Part shown: positions 34,926 to 44,679 of the stretch, piece by piece | Layout of the letters: each line of letters opens with the position of its first letter | Position numbering within the stretch: the first letter of the stretch is position 1 | Origin: Paraglaciecola sp030730205 | GTDB lineage: Bacteria > Pseudomonadota > Gammaproteobacteria > Enterobacterales > Alteromonadaceae | Assembly: GCF_052119645.1 (NCBI RefSeq) | Contig: NZ_JBGQOM010000005.1 | Location: 62,001-126,000, forward strand | Direction: 5' to 3' | DNA length: 64,000 bases | The notes under the pieces: generated by a model | Told to the model about the DNA's origin: nothing | The model's input: the letters and a program-made list of their open reading frames with translations, nothing else | The model's database searches: none | Made by a program: the position numbers and the translations under genes

Positions 34926-34937
34926 ATTGGATCCAAT
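34926..34937. promoter_or_regulatory. VanR-type operator 3
   Basis: A perfect ATTGGATCCAAT, the VanR operator known from Caulobacter. It is 61 bp before the vanR start and 95 bp from operator 2, so it probably serves vanR autorepression. Confidence 0.8.
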
Positions 34938-34997
34938 ACACTGCATACACGAGATTAGACAAAGAATTGTGTATTCATTAAATTAGGGGGCGAAAGT

Positions 34998-35717
34998 ATG
35001 GTTCGCGATGGGCAATCGGTTGTTCGAATACTGCGTGACAAAATTATTTCAGGTGAGTTTAGTGCCGGTGAACGTTTAGCAGAAATACCTACCGCCGACC
35101 GATTAGGCATTTCACGTACACCAGTTCGGATTGCTTTTCGTGCGTTGGCACAAGAAGGTTTACTTGAAAAACTGCCTCGCCGAGGTTATCAAGTCAGAAA
35201 TCTTAGTGCTGCGCAAATAGGCGACTCTATCGAGGTACGTGGCGTACTTGAAGGCTTAGCAGCAAGACAGGCCGCAGAAAAAAGCCTCGATCAACGCTGT
35301 CGGGAAGCAATGCAGACTTGCTTAGCTGCTGGCGACCTCCTGTTTGAAAATGGCGCATTAGTAGAAGACGATATTGAAAAATACCACAACATGAATATGC
35401 GTTTTCATGACTTAATCATTACCGCTAGTGGCAACGATGCGGTGAAAGCGGCGCTGGCCTTAAGCGAACATTTGCCCTTTGCTTCGGTGAGTGCGTTAGC
35501 GTTTAACCCTCAGCAATTAGGCAGAGAATATCGCCGTTTACACTATGCGCATATGCAACACCATGCGATTTACCATGCCTTGATTAATGGTCAAGGTGCA
35601 CGAGCCGAAGCCTTGATGAAAGAACACGCCCATGCCACGTTGGCCTATTCAGATTTATTTGATAAAAACACGAGTAATACGGTATTGCAAAAAGCCGAGC
35701 GTACTGCCCTTGAATGA
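34998..35717 (+). CDS. vanR: GntR family (FCD) regulator VanR
   Basis: A 239-residue regulator with an N-terminal winged helix (about residues 8-70, with ADRLGISRTPVRIAFRAL) and a C-terminal FCD ligand domain (about residues 75-215) holding His residues suited to a metal site (NMNMRFHDL and HYAHMQHHAIYHAL). Divergence from vanAB and the VanR-type operators identify it as the vanillate-responsive repressor. AGGGGG about 7 nt upstream supports the ATG at 34998. Confidence 0.88.
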   Translation: MVRDGQSVVRILRDKIISGEFSAGERLAEIPTADRLGISRTPVRIAFRALAQEGLLEKLPRRGYQVRNLSAAQIGDSIEVRGVLEGLAARQAAEKSLDQRCREAMQTCLAAGDLLFENGALVEDDIEKYHNMNMRFHDLIITASGNDAVKAALALSEHLPFASVSALAFNPQQLGREYRRLHYAHMQHHAIYHALINGQGARAEALMKEHAHATLAYSDLFDKNTSNTVLQKAERTALE

Positions 35718-36265
35718 GTGTGATCGTTTTAAGCTCTGAGCATTGCCAATCATCATGAGCTGACCTTGTAGAAAATAATCCTGTTGTAAATTGACTCCCT
35801 TAGGATTGACCCTGAGAGCTTACCTTTTGCTGTTAAATTGCGAAATAGCGCGCGTTTATGTTGTCGAGACGAGGTAAGGGAGCCGTGATTTTGTCTTGTT
35901 GGATGGCCAGTCTATCTATATTGGACTTTCGTGTACCTTCTACTTAATGTGAATAGCACCAATTGCCGAACGCTTTCATCAAATTCAATCATCATTAAAT
36001 ACCCTATTTATTAAACTGATAATCGTGTTTGCGTGGGTAATCAGGCAATTAAAGAGCCTTGTTTTATTTGTCTTAGCTTCTAAGCTCTGTTGAAAAGATA
36101 AACAGCATCAAGTTTAGGCAGCTAATACGTTTAAAAAAAGCAAAACCTAACGATTGCAGTTTAATAAGCTGAAAAGGACTGAGTTATGCAGTAGGGTGTT
36201 TTATTGATGAAACGCGTTGCGTTAAAAATAGGCGATGGTTATTTAATAGATAGGAGAATACGTAA
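35718..36265. other. spacer vanR / DUF1428 gene
   Basis: This 548-bp AT-rich spacer has no supported gene, hairpin with T-tract or known operator that I can see. The ribosome binding site TAGGAG (36251-36256) at its end serves the next gene. Confidence 0.45.
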
Positions 36266-36619
36266 ATGTCATATGTAGATGGTTTTGTCGCTGCGGTACC
36301 TGATGTAAACAAAGATACGTTTATTGAGCATGCAAAGATAATGGCCCGTGTTTTAAAAGACAATGGGGCTTTGCAAGTGGTTGATACGTGGGGAGACGAG
36401 ATACCTGAGGGTGAAATTACCTCATTTCCATTCGCGGTGAAAAAAAAGGAGGGCGAAACCGTCGCATTTTCTTGGATAATCTGGCCATCTAAGGCCATCC
36501 GTGATGAAGGTTGGCAGGCTTCTATGCAAGACCCTCGAATGGATCCAGAAACCAATCCAATGCCTTTCGATGGTAAACGGTTAATCTACGGTGGTTTTAC
36601 TATCGTTTCTGAAATTTAA
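36266..36619 (+). CDS. DUF1428 family protein
   Basis: A 117-residue protein with the family opening YVDGFVAAVP and the central WIIWPSKAIRDEGW, ending with PFDGKRLIYGGF. DUF1428 proteins are small ferredoxin-like-fold (dimeric alpha-beta barrel) proteins of unknown function. TAGGAG is 9 nt before the ATG. It is isolated, with no obvious operon partner. Confidence 0.85.
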   Translation: MSYVDGFVAAVPDVNKDTFIEHAKIMARVLKDNGALQVVDTWGDEIPEGEITSFPFAVKKKEGETVAFSWIIWPSKAIRDEGWQASMQDPRMDPETNPMPFDGKRLIYGGFTIVSEI

Positions 36620-36917
36620 CCGACCGGTATAGCGTAATCCTGAATAACGTTATTGAGCATTTAGTGATAGAGCTTTTTGAAAAGCGCACTCTCACTGTGT
36701 GTGTCATTGCTATTGATATAGCCTAGGTTGAAGCGGCAAGAGGGAGTCTAGGAGCAAATATCACGGCTTATCAATACCGCTTGTAACAATATAGCCTTTT
36801 ATTTACTCAACTTTTGCCGCTTTACGCTGTTTTTTCATCTGAAGTTTTGGATTGTCTGTATGTCACGATAAGATAGTCGGCTGTTTACTCTATCCAAACT
36901 AAAAGGATAACCTTACT

Positions 36918-38669
36918 TTGAATATTTTGTTAAAGGCTGGTTTGCTGATCATCACCGGATTGGTAAACGCTGTTTATGCCACTGCATCCCCAGCAAATTT
37001 AAACCCTGAGATGTCAACCCAGATTATCGCCAATACAAGGTTACAAACTAGCGATACATTTGATGACTTTTTATCTCAGGTATTGACATTACACAACATA
37101 AATCAGCATGAGAGCTTAGGTCTTGCAATAAATAAATATCGCGCAAAAGAGACGTTAAACGAAGGCCAATTACATCAGCTTCAGCGTTTATTGGGTTTGT
37201 ATACGCGTATTAAACACGGTCAGGACGCAATTGAAACGTTGGCTCAATTGGTTGCCATTCCAACGTTTAGAGTTGAGGGGGTAGCGCAGCACGACAATCC
37301 GCAGTTTTATCTTATGGCGGATGCCATTGCCGCTATTGCCAAAAAGTTTAACTTGGCTTTTCGCAATATCGACAACCGCGTATTTGAAGTTTCGCTGAAG
37401 GGGAGTTCTGATGAAGTGGTTGGTATTCATGCTCATGCTGATGTTGTGCCTGTGACCCCTTCATTGTGGGTCCTTGAAGACGGTACTCAACTCGATCCTT
37501 TTAAGTTAACCTTAATCGGCGACCGCATGTATGGTCGGGGCGCAGAAGACGATAAAAATGGCATTGTTGTAACCATGTATGCCATGAAAGTGATCCAAGA
37601 AGAAAATATTCCTTTGTTGCGTCACTTTCACTTATTGATCGATACCACCGAAGAAACCTCTTCAGACGCGATACCTTATTATTTTGCCCGCAATCCTACC
37701 CCCAACTATAACTTAGCATTAGACGGCGGTTATCCAGTGGTTATTGCAGAAAAAGGCTCTGGTGGCGTGATGGCAACATTCCCAGTTAGAGCGGGACAAG
37801 CGAACAGTAAAGCCAGTGCTGAGATTGTGGCAATTACGGGGGGACTTGCCATGAATCAAATTCCTGGAGCCAGTGTTGCTCAAATCAATAGCGCTGATGC
37901 TGCTAGCTTAATGACGCAATTACACAAGCTTGCAAGTCAATTTATACAAGCCAATGGCGGTAATTTTACGATTACCGCATCTAAGGCTTCTTATGGTGTT
38001 GAGTTAACAGTAAAAGGTATCTCTGCCCATTCCTCTGAACCCGAATCCGGGGTTAATCCAGTTTCAAGAATGTTAGCGTTCATCGCATTTGCACAGCAGC
38101 AAACCCCTATGTTTAGCTCGAACCATATTACCGACGCAGCCAGTTACGTGGCAGCCAATTGGGGCATAAGTTATCTAGGGCAGAACCTGGGGATAGGTTT
38201 TGCTGATGACTTTATGGGCCCCTTAACCCATTCAGTAACTTTAATAAACCTCAATGAAACGAGTTTGCAAGTGGGCGTGAACTTACGCGTGCCAGTGGGC
38301 CGAGAAGTCGACGACATCAAGCAGGATATCCTTGCGAAGCTGGCATTGTGGAAACAAAAGTCGGGTATCAATGTTGAACTCAGTGCCGGCATCCGTGCAC
38401 CCATGTACCGTAATCCCGAAGGGTATTGGGTCAATGCGTTGTTGGATGTGGCTACTGAGAATTTAGCGATGCCACGCGTTTTTGGTTCATCAAATGGCGG
38501 CACGTCAGTGCATAATTTGCCCAATGGCGTACAGTTTGGCTTGGCAATGCCGAATGAAAAATACACCGGCCATAATGCCAACGAATTTAAACGGGTTGAA
38601 CAGTTTCTACTGGACTTACAAATTATTACTGAAATGATTGCCCGGGTGGGACAAATTCCTCAGCTTTAA
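36918..38669 (+). CDS. secreted M20 family dipeptidase
   Basis: A 583-residue metallopeptidase with a signal peptide (about residues 1-23). The M20 zinc motifs are clear: GIHAHADVVPV (His, Asp), GRGAEDDKNG (bridging Asp), DTTEETSSDA (catalytic Glu, metal Glu), a lid with KGISAHSSEPESG, and a late TGHNANEF carrying the last His. Related enzymes (PepV-like) split dipeptides. The start is a TTG at 36918, because the first in-frame ATG lies after the signal peptide; AAGGA is 11 nt upstream. The export and the domain lid suggest extracellular or periplasmic peptide use. Confidence 0.82.
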   Translation: MNILLKAGLLIITGLVNAVYATASPANLNPEMSTQIIANTRLQTSDTFDDFLSQVLTLHNINQHESLGLAINKYRAKETLNEGQLHQLQRLLGLYTRIKHGQDAIETLAQLVAIPTFRVEGVAQHDNPQFYLMADAIAAIAKKFNLAFRNIDNRVFEVSLKGSSDEVVGIHAHADVVPVTPSLWVLEDGTQLDPFKLTLIGDRMYGRGAEDDKNGIVVTMYAMKVIQEENIPLLRHFHLLIDTTEETSSDAIPYYFARNPTPNYNLALDGGYPVVIAEKGSGGVMATFPVRAGQANSKASAEIVAITGGLAMNQIPGASVAQINSADAASLMTQLHKLASQFIQANGGNFTITASKASYGVELTVKGISAHSSEPESGVNPVSRMLAFIAFAQQQTPMFSSNHITDAASYVAANWGISYLGQNLGIGFADDFMGPLTHSVTLINLNETSLQVGVNLRVPVGREVDDIKQDILAKLALWKQKSGINVELSAGIRAPMYRNPEGYWVNALLDVATENLAMPRVFGSSNGGTSVHNLPNGVQFGLAMPNEKYTGHNANEFKRVEQFLLDLQIITEMIARVGQIPQL

Positions 38670-38685
38670 AGGATATTGAAACAAT

Positions 38686-38718
38686 TAAAAGCTCGTTGTT
38701 ATACGAGCTTTTAAGTTT
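38686..38718 (+). terminator. terminator after M20 peptidase gene
   Basis: TAAAAGCTCG (38686-38695) pairs with CGAGCTTTTA (38704-38713) around an 8-nt loop, followed by AGTTTTT. Confidence 0.8.
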
Positions 38719-39024
38719 TTGCACTGATCAAGCATCAAGAACAGGTGGCAAGTCATGAGAAAATCAGCCGTTTTATGTCGCCAGCAAAAAGAAGAGAAAG
38801 CCCTAGCTATGTTAAGGTCGTCATCCCGATTTGCTCTGACACAAGACCATGCGGGTTTTAAGCGTGAGAAGGGCATCTCATCAGTTATTTCAGCGTTTGT
38901 GTTATAAGTCATTAGTCTTAAAACTAGAATTGTGTGCCCCATATGCTTCTATGCCCATAAACCTAAATATGCTTCTGAGGCTTAAGTTAAAAAGAGTGTT
39001 TTATTTTAATGACGGGCTCGGGCC
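38719..39024. other. spacer M20 gene / mlaC
   Basis: This roughly 300-bp stretch between convergent genes has no supported gene; short open frames on both strands have no recognisable product. No second terminator for mlaC is clear. Confidence 0.4.
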
Positions 39025-39636
39025 TCAATCTTTTGTATTACGCATAGTTTTCATTACCGCTTCAATGCCTTCTTTTCTTAATATGGGTTCGAACTGACTT
39101 TGTAAACTAGACAACATACTGATGCCTTCTGCTACCACATCATACACACGCCATTGTTCGGTTTTTGTATCTTTTCTCACCACAAAAGCCAAGTTAATAC
39201 TATTGCTACCCTGATTGATATTAAGGCGTACGGTGGTTTGTTTTTGATTGTTAAATTCTCGGGCTGGCTCAAATTCAACCGCTTGGTCTTGGTAATAATG
39301 AAGGGCATTGGCGAAAACAGAGGCAGAGTAGGTCTTAAAAACTTCAGTATATTGGTTAATTTTATCGAGAGGATACTGACGATAGTATTTGCCTAAAATT
39401 TTAAGCGCAGCAAAGCGATAGTCTAGATAAGGGATAAGTTCTTGCTCAACCACTTGATTGATAAGCAAGGGGTCTTGCTTAATTTGCTCGCGCTCACTTG
39501 TTAAACGTGAAAAAGTATTGCGGGCCACTTGTTCTACCATGGAGTAGGGGTTGCTTGAATCGACTTCAGCGGCCAAGCCCCATGCCGAATTAAATAGCAA
39601 AAAAATACTGATTAAGGTGATGATTATTCTATACAT
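39025..39636 (-). CDS. mlaC: MlaC-family phospholipid-binding periplasmic protein
   Basis: A 203-residue protein with a signal peptide (about residues 1-22) and the MlaC/Ttg2D fold. YLDYRFAALKILGKYY and the late VYDVVAEGISMLSSLQSQF are family signatures. MlaC shuttles glycerophospholipids between MlaA at the outer membrane and the MlaFEDB transporter. It is 145 bp downstream of mlaA, on the same strand. The mlaFEDB genes are not here. It may be the main mlaC or an extra copy. Confidence 0.88.
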   Translation of the reverse strand: MYRIIITLISIFLLFNSAWGLAAEVDSSNPYSMVEQVARNTFSRLTSEREQIKQDPLLINQVVEQELIPYLDYRFAALKILGKYYRQYPLDKINQYTEVFKTYSASVFANALHYYQDQAVEFEPAREFNNQKQTTVRLNINQGSNSINLAFVVRKDTKTEQWRVYDVVAEGISMLSSLQSQFEPILRKEGIEAVMKTMRNTKD

Positions 39637-39781
39637 GTTGATTTCTCTTTTTTAAGTGAACATAGGTTCACTGCCTCTTGATAATATAAGCACTTTACCG
39701 CTTTATATTTACTGACAACTTACTGGTCCTGTGTTTAGCAAAATAGGCTTTTTTAGGTCAATTGAGTGTCTTTAGAGCGTG

Positions 39782-40537
39782 TTAAAGGTTGTTTAAATAC
39801 GCGTCGATCTCTTCATCTTGCTGCTGTTCTTCTGCACTTTTTTCAATTTTTCCGTCCTTTACCTTAAACTCTAGATTTTGAAAGTAAGCATTTTTAACAA
39901 AGCTATAGGGATCGGCTGAGGCATGTAATTGTTGTTCTTGCTGAATCACTGATCCGCGGGCATCAAGGGCTTTTATGCTCATACGGAAAATAGAAAAGTA
40001 AATATTAAGAGCGTCTAAGGGGCCATAAAAATTATCAACATAATCACCCACGCCGCTTCTAACATCACTTGGGCCTAAAGCGGGTAGCATAAGGTATGGA
40101 CCAGTTTCTAGACCCCAACTCCCCAATACTTCGCCAAACGCTTCCTCTTTACGTTCGAGTCCTATTTCGCTGGCCACATCGATCACACCTAATAAACCCA
40201 CTGTGGAATTCAAGACAAAGCGGCCCAGACTACTGACACTATCAGCAACCTTGCCTTGTAATAAGTTGTTGATTGAATTGCTAGGCTCTTCTAGGTTTTC
40301 TGCCATATTCAACAGACCAGTTCGTGCTGCTTGCGGCATGTATTCGACATAGGCAACGGCACTCGGACGCAAAATGAAGGCGTCTAGCACCTCATAGTTG
40401 AAATCCCAAATTGAACGATTAACTGTTTCCAGTGGATCTGAGTATTGAATACTTTCCTGATCAATAGCCTTGTTGGAGGCACAGCCGGTTAACATCAGTA
40501 GGCTCAGGTGCATCATTAAAAAGAGACTTTTTTTCAT
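39782..40537 (-). CDS. mlaA: MlaA (VacJ) outer membrane lipoprotein
   Basis: A 251-residue lipoprotein (LTGC, lipidated Cys19). DPLETVNRSIWDFNYEVLD, SLGRFVLNSTVGLLGVIDVA and GPYLMLPALGPSDVR are the MlaA signatures. MlaA removes misplaced phospholipids from the outer leaflet and passes them to MlaC. The C-terminal tail is charged and Gln/Glu-rich. It is upstream of mlaC, which fits a partial mlaAC operon. Confidence 0.92.
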   Translation of the reverse strand: MKKSLFLMMHLSLLMLTGCASNKAIDQESIQYSDPLETVNRSIWDFNYEVLDAFILRPSAVAYVEYMPQAARTGLLNMAENLEEPSNSINNLLQGKVADSVSSLGRFVLNSTVGLLGVIDVASEIGLERKEEAFGEVLGSWGLETGPYLMLPALGPSDVRSGVGDYVDNFYGPLDALNIYFSIFRMSIKALDARGSVIQQEQQLHASADPYSFVKNAYFQNLEFKVKDGKIEKSAEEQQQDEEIDAYLNNL

Positions 40538-40748
40538 TAGGTTACCTTTTGGGGTTTAGACTTAAGTGACCATTGGGGGCACGGTGGCAAAACGTTACAC
40601 CAGCTAATCTTTCTTAAAACTTACTGGAAATAGGTTTTACGAGCCGGTTGTTTTGAGCACTTTTAGAAGCACCATCGCTAAACACTGGCTGTGGGCTAAA
40701 ATGCGTTTATGAGAAAGTATATAAACAGAGGGATAAGAAATATTTATC

Positions 40749-40767
40749 GGTAAGTTTTTGGTAAGTT
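40749..40767. promoter_or_regulatory. 11-bp tandem repeat upstream of mipA
   Basis: GGTAAGTT at 40749-40756 and again at 40760-40767 gives two direct half-sites with an 11-bp period, the usual layout of OmpR-family response regulator sites. It is 51 bp before the mipA start; the regulator is likely encoded directly downstream of mipA. Confidence 0.55.
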
Positions 40768-40817
40768 GCCTCCTTCCATACTGAGTTGAGACATTTTTAC
40801 CGGCGCAGATACTTATC

Positions 40818-41645
40818 ATGATTTTACCAATATCAAACGCAAAAGAGCGATTCAAGCACGCTCTATTCACCATAAGCCTTGTGTCGGCTACATGGTATTC
40901 GACAAGTACGATAGCGCAGACGCCAAAACATTCGATAGTTCAAGGTTCACAATGGGGGGTTGGTGTTGGGATAGTCAGCAATCAAAAAGCCTATAAAGAT
41001 ATTGCTCGAGACACCCTAATAATCCCCATTATAACCTACGAAAATCCTTACATCAGGTGGTTTGGAACCAATCTTGATATTAAGTTGCCAAGCTACGATA
41101 TGAGTCATTCACAGCAGATTGATTTTAGTTTAAGTGCTGATTATGACTTGGGCAGTGGCTATGATAATAGTGAAGCCCGTGACACGCCGATTTTAAATGA
41201 CATGGACGAGCGCAAGGGTGTGTTTGCCTTGGGGGCAAAAATGCATTGGGTTAACCCTTGGGTCGATGTTAGCGCCCAGTGGATGTTTGATGTGTCCGGT
41301 GATAGGGAAGGTAATCGGGCAAAATTAGGGTTTGAAAAGAAATGGATGTTTGGAAACCACGTTATGTTATCCCCGCGGCTAATGCTAACATGGCAAGATG
41401 ACCATTTTGTTGATTACCATTATGGCGTTCGTGCTCATGAAGTCCGCAGTGATCGTCCTGCATATAGGGGTGAATCGAGCCTCAATATTGAATATGGTTT
41501 AAGAAGTGCCTATATGTTTGATAAGCAAAACGCAATGATGTTGAATGTTGGAGTAAGTCAGCTGGGCAGTGCAATCAAAGATAGCCCGCTGGTAGATAGC
41601 TCCACTGAAAACACCCTCTTTTTTATCTATATGCATACTTTCTGA
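40818..41645 (+). CDS. MipA/OmpV family outer membrane protein
   Basis: A 275-residue protein with a signal peptide (about residues 12-34) and a beta-barrel of the MipA/OmpV family, with alternating hydrophobic strands and a C-terminal Phe (FFIYMHTF). Family members act as outer membrane channels or scaffold proteins. TGATG joins its stop to the response regulator start, so this is the first gene of a mipA-RR-HK operon, a common arrangement in which the two-component pair controls the porin. Confidence 0.83.
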   Translation: MILPISNAKERFKHALFTISLVSATWYSTSTIAQTPKHSIVQGSQWGVGVGIVSNQKAYKDIARDTLIIPIITYENPYIRWFGTNLDIKLPSYDMSHSQQIDFSLSADYDLGSGYDNSEARDTPILNDMDERKGVFALGAKMHWVNPWVDVSAQWMFDVSGDREGNRAKLGFEKKWMFGNHVMLSPRLMLTWQDDHFVDYHYGVRAHEVRSDRPAYRGESSLNIEYGLRSAYMFDKQNAMMLNVGVSQLGSAIKDSPLVDSSTENTLFFIYMHTF

Positions 41646-42313
41646 TGAACCGTATTTTACTTGTTGAAGACCATGAACGTTTGGCTGCCCTGATCAGCAA
41701 GCAGTTAAGTACTGCTGGCATAGCGGTTGATGTATTTGAAAAAATTGACACCGCGTGGTCTGCGTTTCAGCAAATAGACTATCAAGCCATGGTACTCGAC
41801 CGTGGTTTACCTGATGGAGAAGGGCTGTCATTGTTGAAACGAATTCGTGTGGCCGGAAATACCATCCCTTGTCTTATCCTTACTGCTCGCGATGCCTTGC
41901 ATGACCGCGTAGAAGGCCTCGATACTGGGGCTGACGACTACTTAACCAAGCCTTTTGCTATGGATGAATTAGTCGCACGTGTTAGAGCCTTACTGCGCAG
42001 GCCCGCCGAGAGTATAGTGTTGGCACCGACGTTCAAAGATATCACTATCAAACCAGATATCAGTATGATGTATTGTGGCGCTGAAAGTATTAGTTTGGCG
42101 CCTGCAGAGTTACAAATTATGATGTTGTTGGTGCGTAAAGAGGGCAATGTAGTAAGGCGCAGTGCCCTAGAAGGCGCAGGGTGGGGCTTAAGTGAAGCCG
42201 TTACCCCAAACGCGTTAGATGTTGCATTACATCGACTTCGGCGCAAATTAAAAGCCATTGATTCACGTTTGGAATTAGTAAACATGAGAAATTCAGGTTA
42301 TGCGCTTCGTTAA
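41645..42313 (+). CDS. OmpR-family response regulator
   Basis: A 222-residue regulator with a receiver (Asp52 in VLDRGLPDGEG, Lys in LTKPFAM) and a winged helix from about residue 130, ending RNSGYALR. It overlaps mipA by one base and the kinase by 14 nt. The 11-bp direct repeat upstream of mipA is its likely target. It is closest to the QseB/PmrA/TctD group by length and motif. Confidence 0.87.
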   Translation: MNRILLVEDHERLAALISKQLSTAGIAVDVFEKIDTAWSAFQQIDYQAMVLDRGLPDGEGLSLLKRIRVAGNTIPCLILTARDALHDRVEGLDTGADDYLTKPFAMDELVARVRALLRRPAESIVLAPTFKDITIKPDISMMYCGAESISLAPAELQIMMLLVRKEGNVVRRSALEGAGWGLSEAVTPNALDVALHRLRRKLKAIDSRLELVNMRNSGYALR

Positions 42314-43688
42314 ATCAAGCTGGTCAAATAGTCTTAGTTTTAAAGTATTGCTGGCTTACGTAGTGGGCACAGTGCTTACCATTGTATTAGTGAGTGCGTT
42401 AACTTTCGGATTTGTTTTTTATAAAAGCGACTGGCTTGCCAGTAAAGATGTTATTAATTTTACGCATAAAATGGCCGATGCTCTGTTATTTGACCTAGAT
42501 GGACAGCCTATCGGTTTTGGCAAGCATGATGACGAGCTCAATTGGATTTTTGATAGTCTACACCGTGAAGCTGCCTATCGAGTATTAAGCGAAGATGGAC
42601 GCGTTATGTTAGGTTCAGCCGCAACACTCGGCATTGTGGATACTGTGTTGGTAGCAGCAAAAGACCAATTTCAAAAGGTTGAACGTGAAGGTTTGGCTTA
42701 TTATAGTGCAGCCAGCACCTACCAGTATCAAGGCCAAAGCTGGATTATCCAGTTTGCGGTCAGTCAACGCTTTTATAATTTAATGCACAAAGGCTTTGCT
42801 TTACCCTTTATGGTGTTTGGCGTTGTATTATTCAGTTTAGTCATGCTGTTTGTTTTTGGGGGATGTGCCTACATCACCCTAAGATGTACTTTAAACCCCT
42901 TAAGAGATATTTCTGAGTCTGCAGCTAAAATTTCGCCTCGCTCATTAAACGAAAGACTATCAGCGGCAAACATACCAACTGAAATTGTACCTTTGGTGGA
43001 TAGCTTTAACCGGGTTCTTGCTCGGCTGGAAAATGGCTATCGCATTCAACGTGAGTTTTTGGCTACTGCAGCCCACGAACTTAAAACGCCCCTTGCCTTA
43101 ATTCGTGCCCAGATTGAAATGCAGGATAAAACGCCAGACAGGCTGATGTTGTTAAATGACATTGCGCACATGTCTCGTCAAGTACAACAATTATTACTAC
43201 TGGCTGAAGTCAGCGAAGAGCAAAACTTCAAACTAGATAGAGTAGATGTGGTAAAAACAGCCAATGAAGTTCTTATCTACTTGCTGCCAATGGCCAAGGC
43301 GGCGGATGTACAAGTGAGAATAAAACCTGAAACGATTGTGATTTGGGAAGCGGACAATGCCGCCTTGTTTATCTTAATAAAAAACTTGTTGGAAAACGCC
43401 ATTCAACATGCACCAATCGCCAGTGAAATACGCATTGATATTGATGCTACGCAACTAAGTTTACGGGATTGGGGCCCAGGAGTAGAGCAAGATAAGTTAG
43501 CAGTAATGTTCGAACGGTTTTGGCGTGGCCCCCATCGACGAGACCACGGTGCAGGCCTAGGTTTAGCCATTTGTAGTGAAATTGCTCAGACTCACGGTTG
43601 GCAATTAAGTGCGCACAACCGTATACCTGGTTTATGTTTTACCTTAGTTAATACAAATTTATCAATTTCACGCCCTATTCAATCTTAA
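42300..43688 (+). CDS. sensor histidine kinase of mipA operon
   Basis: A 462-residue kinase with two transmembrane segments (about residues 18-42 and 165-192) and a 120-residue periplasmic sensor of unknown ligand, then HAMP and the H-box FLATAAHELKTPLALIR (His259). The ATPase has LLENAIQHA and GAGLGLAICSEIA. It is last in the operon. Confidence 0.87.
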   Translation: MRFVKSSWSNSLSFKVLLAYVVGTVLTIVLVSALTFGFVFYKSDWLASKDVINFTHKMADALLFDLDGQPIGFGKHDDELNWIFDSLHREAAYRVLSEDGRVMLGSAATLGIVDTVLVAAKDQFQKVEREGLAYYSAASTYQYQGQSWIIQFAVSQRFYNLMHKGFALPFMVFGVVLFSLVMLFVFGGCAYITLRCTLNPLRDISESAAKISPRSLNERLSAANIPTEIVPLVDSFNRVLARLENGYRIQREFLATAAHELKTPLALIRAQIEMQDKTPDRLMLLNDIAHMSRQVQQLLLLAEVSEEQNFKLDRVDVVKTANEVLIYLLPMAKAADVQVRIKPETIVIWEADNAALFILIKNLLENAIQHAPIASEIRIDIDATQLSLRDWGPGVEQDKLAVMFERFWRGPHRRDHGAGLGLAICSEIAQTHGWQLSAHNRIPGLCFTLVNTNLSISRPIQS

Positions 43689-43794
43689 AGAAGCGCGGTG
43701 GGGACGTCATTGATATCAGTGGGCTATTTTGGCTTTATCTTCATCGATTTAAAATTCATCCCCCCATCTACTATTGATTAGCTTAGTGTGAGTT

Positions 43795-44433
43795 TTATTC
43801 TGCGTCGGCTTGGTTCTCAGGTTTAGCCTTATCAAACTCAGGTAATGCCATTAGTCTATCAATTTTTTCTTTTACTCTTGGGGCCTTACTTAAATCAGCA
43901 CCAAAACGCTTAGCGTTAACCAACTGAGGGGCGATAGCAATGTCTGCCAAGGTGAGAGTATCCCCATAAAAATATTGTCCCTGCGGAACATCCTTCAACA
44001 TTTTTTCAAGACTTATAAAACCCAACTCAATCCAATGCACAACCCAACTATTAACTTGTTCCTGACTAAACCCCTGGTATCTTAGTTTTTGTAGCACTCG
44101 TAAATTTTGAATCGGGTGGGTGTCTGTTGCAATTATGTTTGCCATGGCGCGCACTTTTGCTCTTGCTAATGGTGCTTGGGGTAATAAGGCAGGGTTTGGG
44201 TACATCTCATCTAAATATTCTATGATGGCCATGGACTGAGTAAGAATATTGTCGCCGTCAATCAGTGCAGGTACCAGTTCTTGAGGGTTAATACCTTTGT
44301 ACAAATCCGAGTGTTGCTCCCCACCATTTCTTACTAAATGAACGGCTGCTTGCTGATAATCAATACCCTTAATATTTAAGGCAATACGCACCCTAAACGA
44401 AGCGCTAGAGCGCCAATAACTATATAACGTCAT
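43795..44433 (-). CDS. maiA: maleylacetoacetate isomerase MaiA (GST zeta)
   Basis: A 212-residue glutathione S-transferase of the zeta class. LYSYWRSSASFRVRIALN contains the SSxxxR active-site motif, and ALIDGDNILTQSMAIIEYLDE forms the glutathione site. It isomerises maleylacetoacetate to fumarylacetoacetate in tyrosine/homogentisate breakdown. FahA is 4.7 kb away on the same strand, separated by the TonB receptor and hydrolase genes. It could also serve gentisate (maleylpyruvate) degradation. Confidence 0.88.
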   Translation of the reverse strand: MTLYSYWRSSASFRVRIALNIKGIDYQQAAVHLVRNGGEQHSDLYKGINPQELVPALIDGDNILTQSMAIIEYLDEMYPNPALLPQAPLARAKVRAMANIIATDTHPIQNLRVLQKLRYQGFSQEQVNSWVVHWIELGFISLEKMLKDVPQGQYFYGDTLTLADIAIAPQLVNAKRFGADLSKAPRVKEKIDRLMALPEFDKAKPENQADAE

Positions 44434-44679
44434 CTGTTAACCCCGCCATCATCCAATTTAAAACCCCATTTCCGCTAACACGCTAAAGGATTGGTGTGAC
44501 GTACTTTATCGATCGCCAGACGAATATCAATAAACGCGGCGTCATTTGGCGAAGGCCGCTTGGAAAGAACATGTGACAGTAAAAGTTGGGCAAAAACGAC
44601 TCGTTTATTGCTTTATAAAGCTGTTTAATCGCTTGGATAATATCGCTTGTTGCACTAATGCGGGTGTGCGAGGATTTGG

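Noticed and set aside
35718..36265. Possible hidden gene in the long spacer after vanR
   Set aside because: Stops are frequent in all frames on reading and no motif was found.
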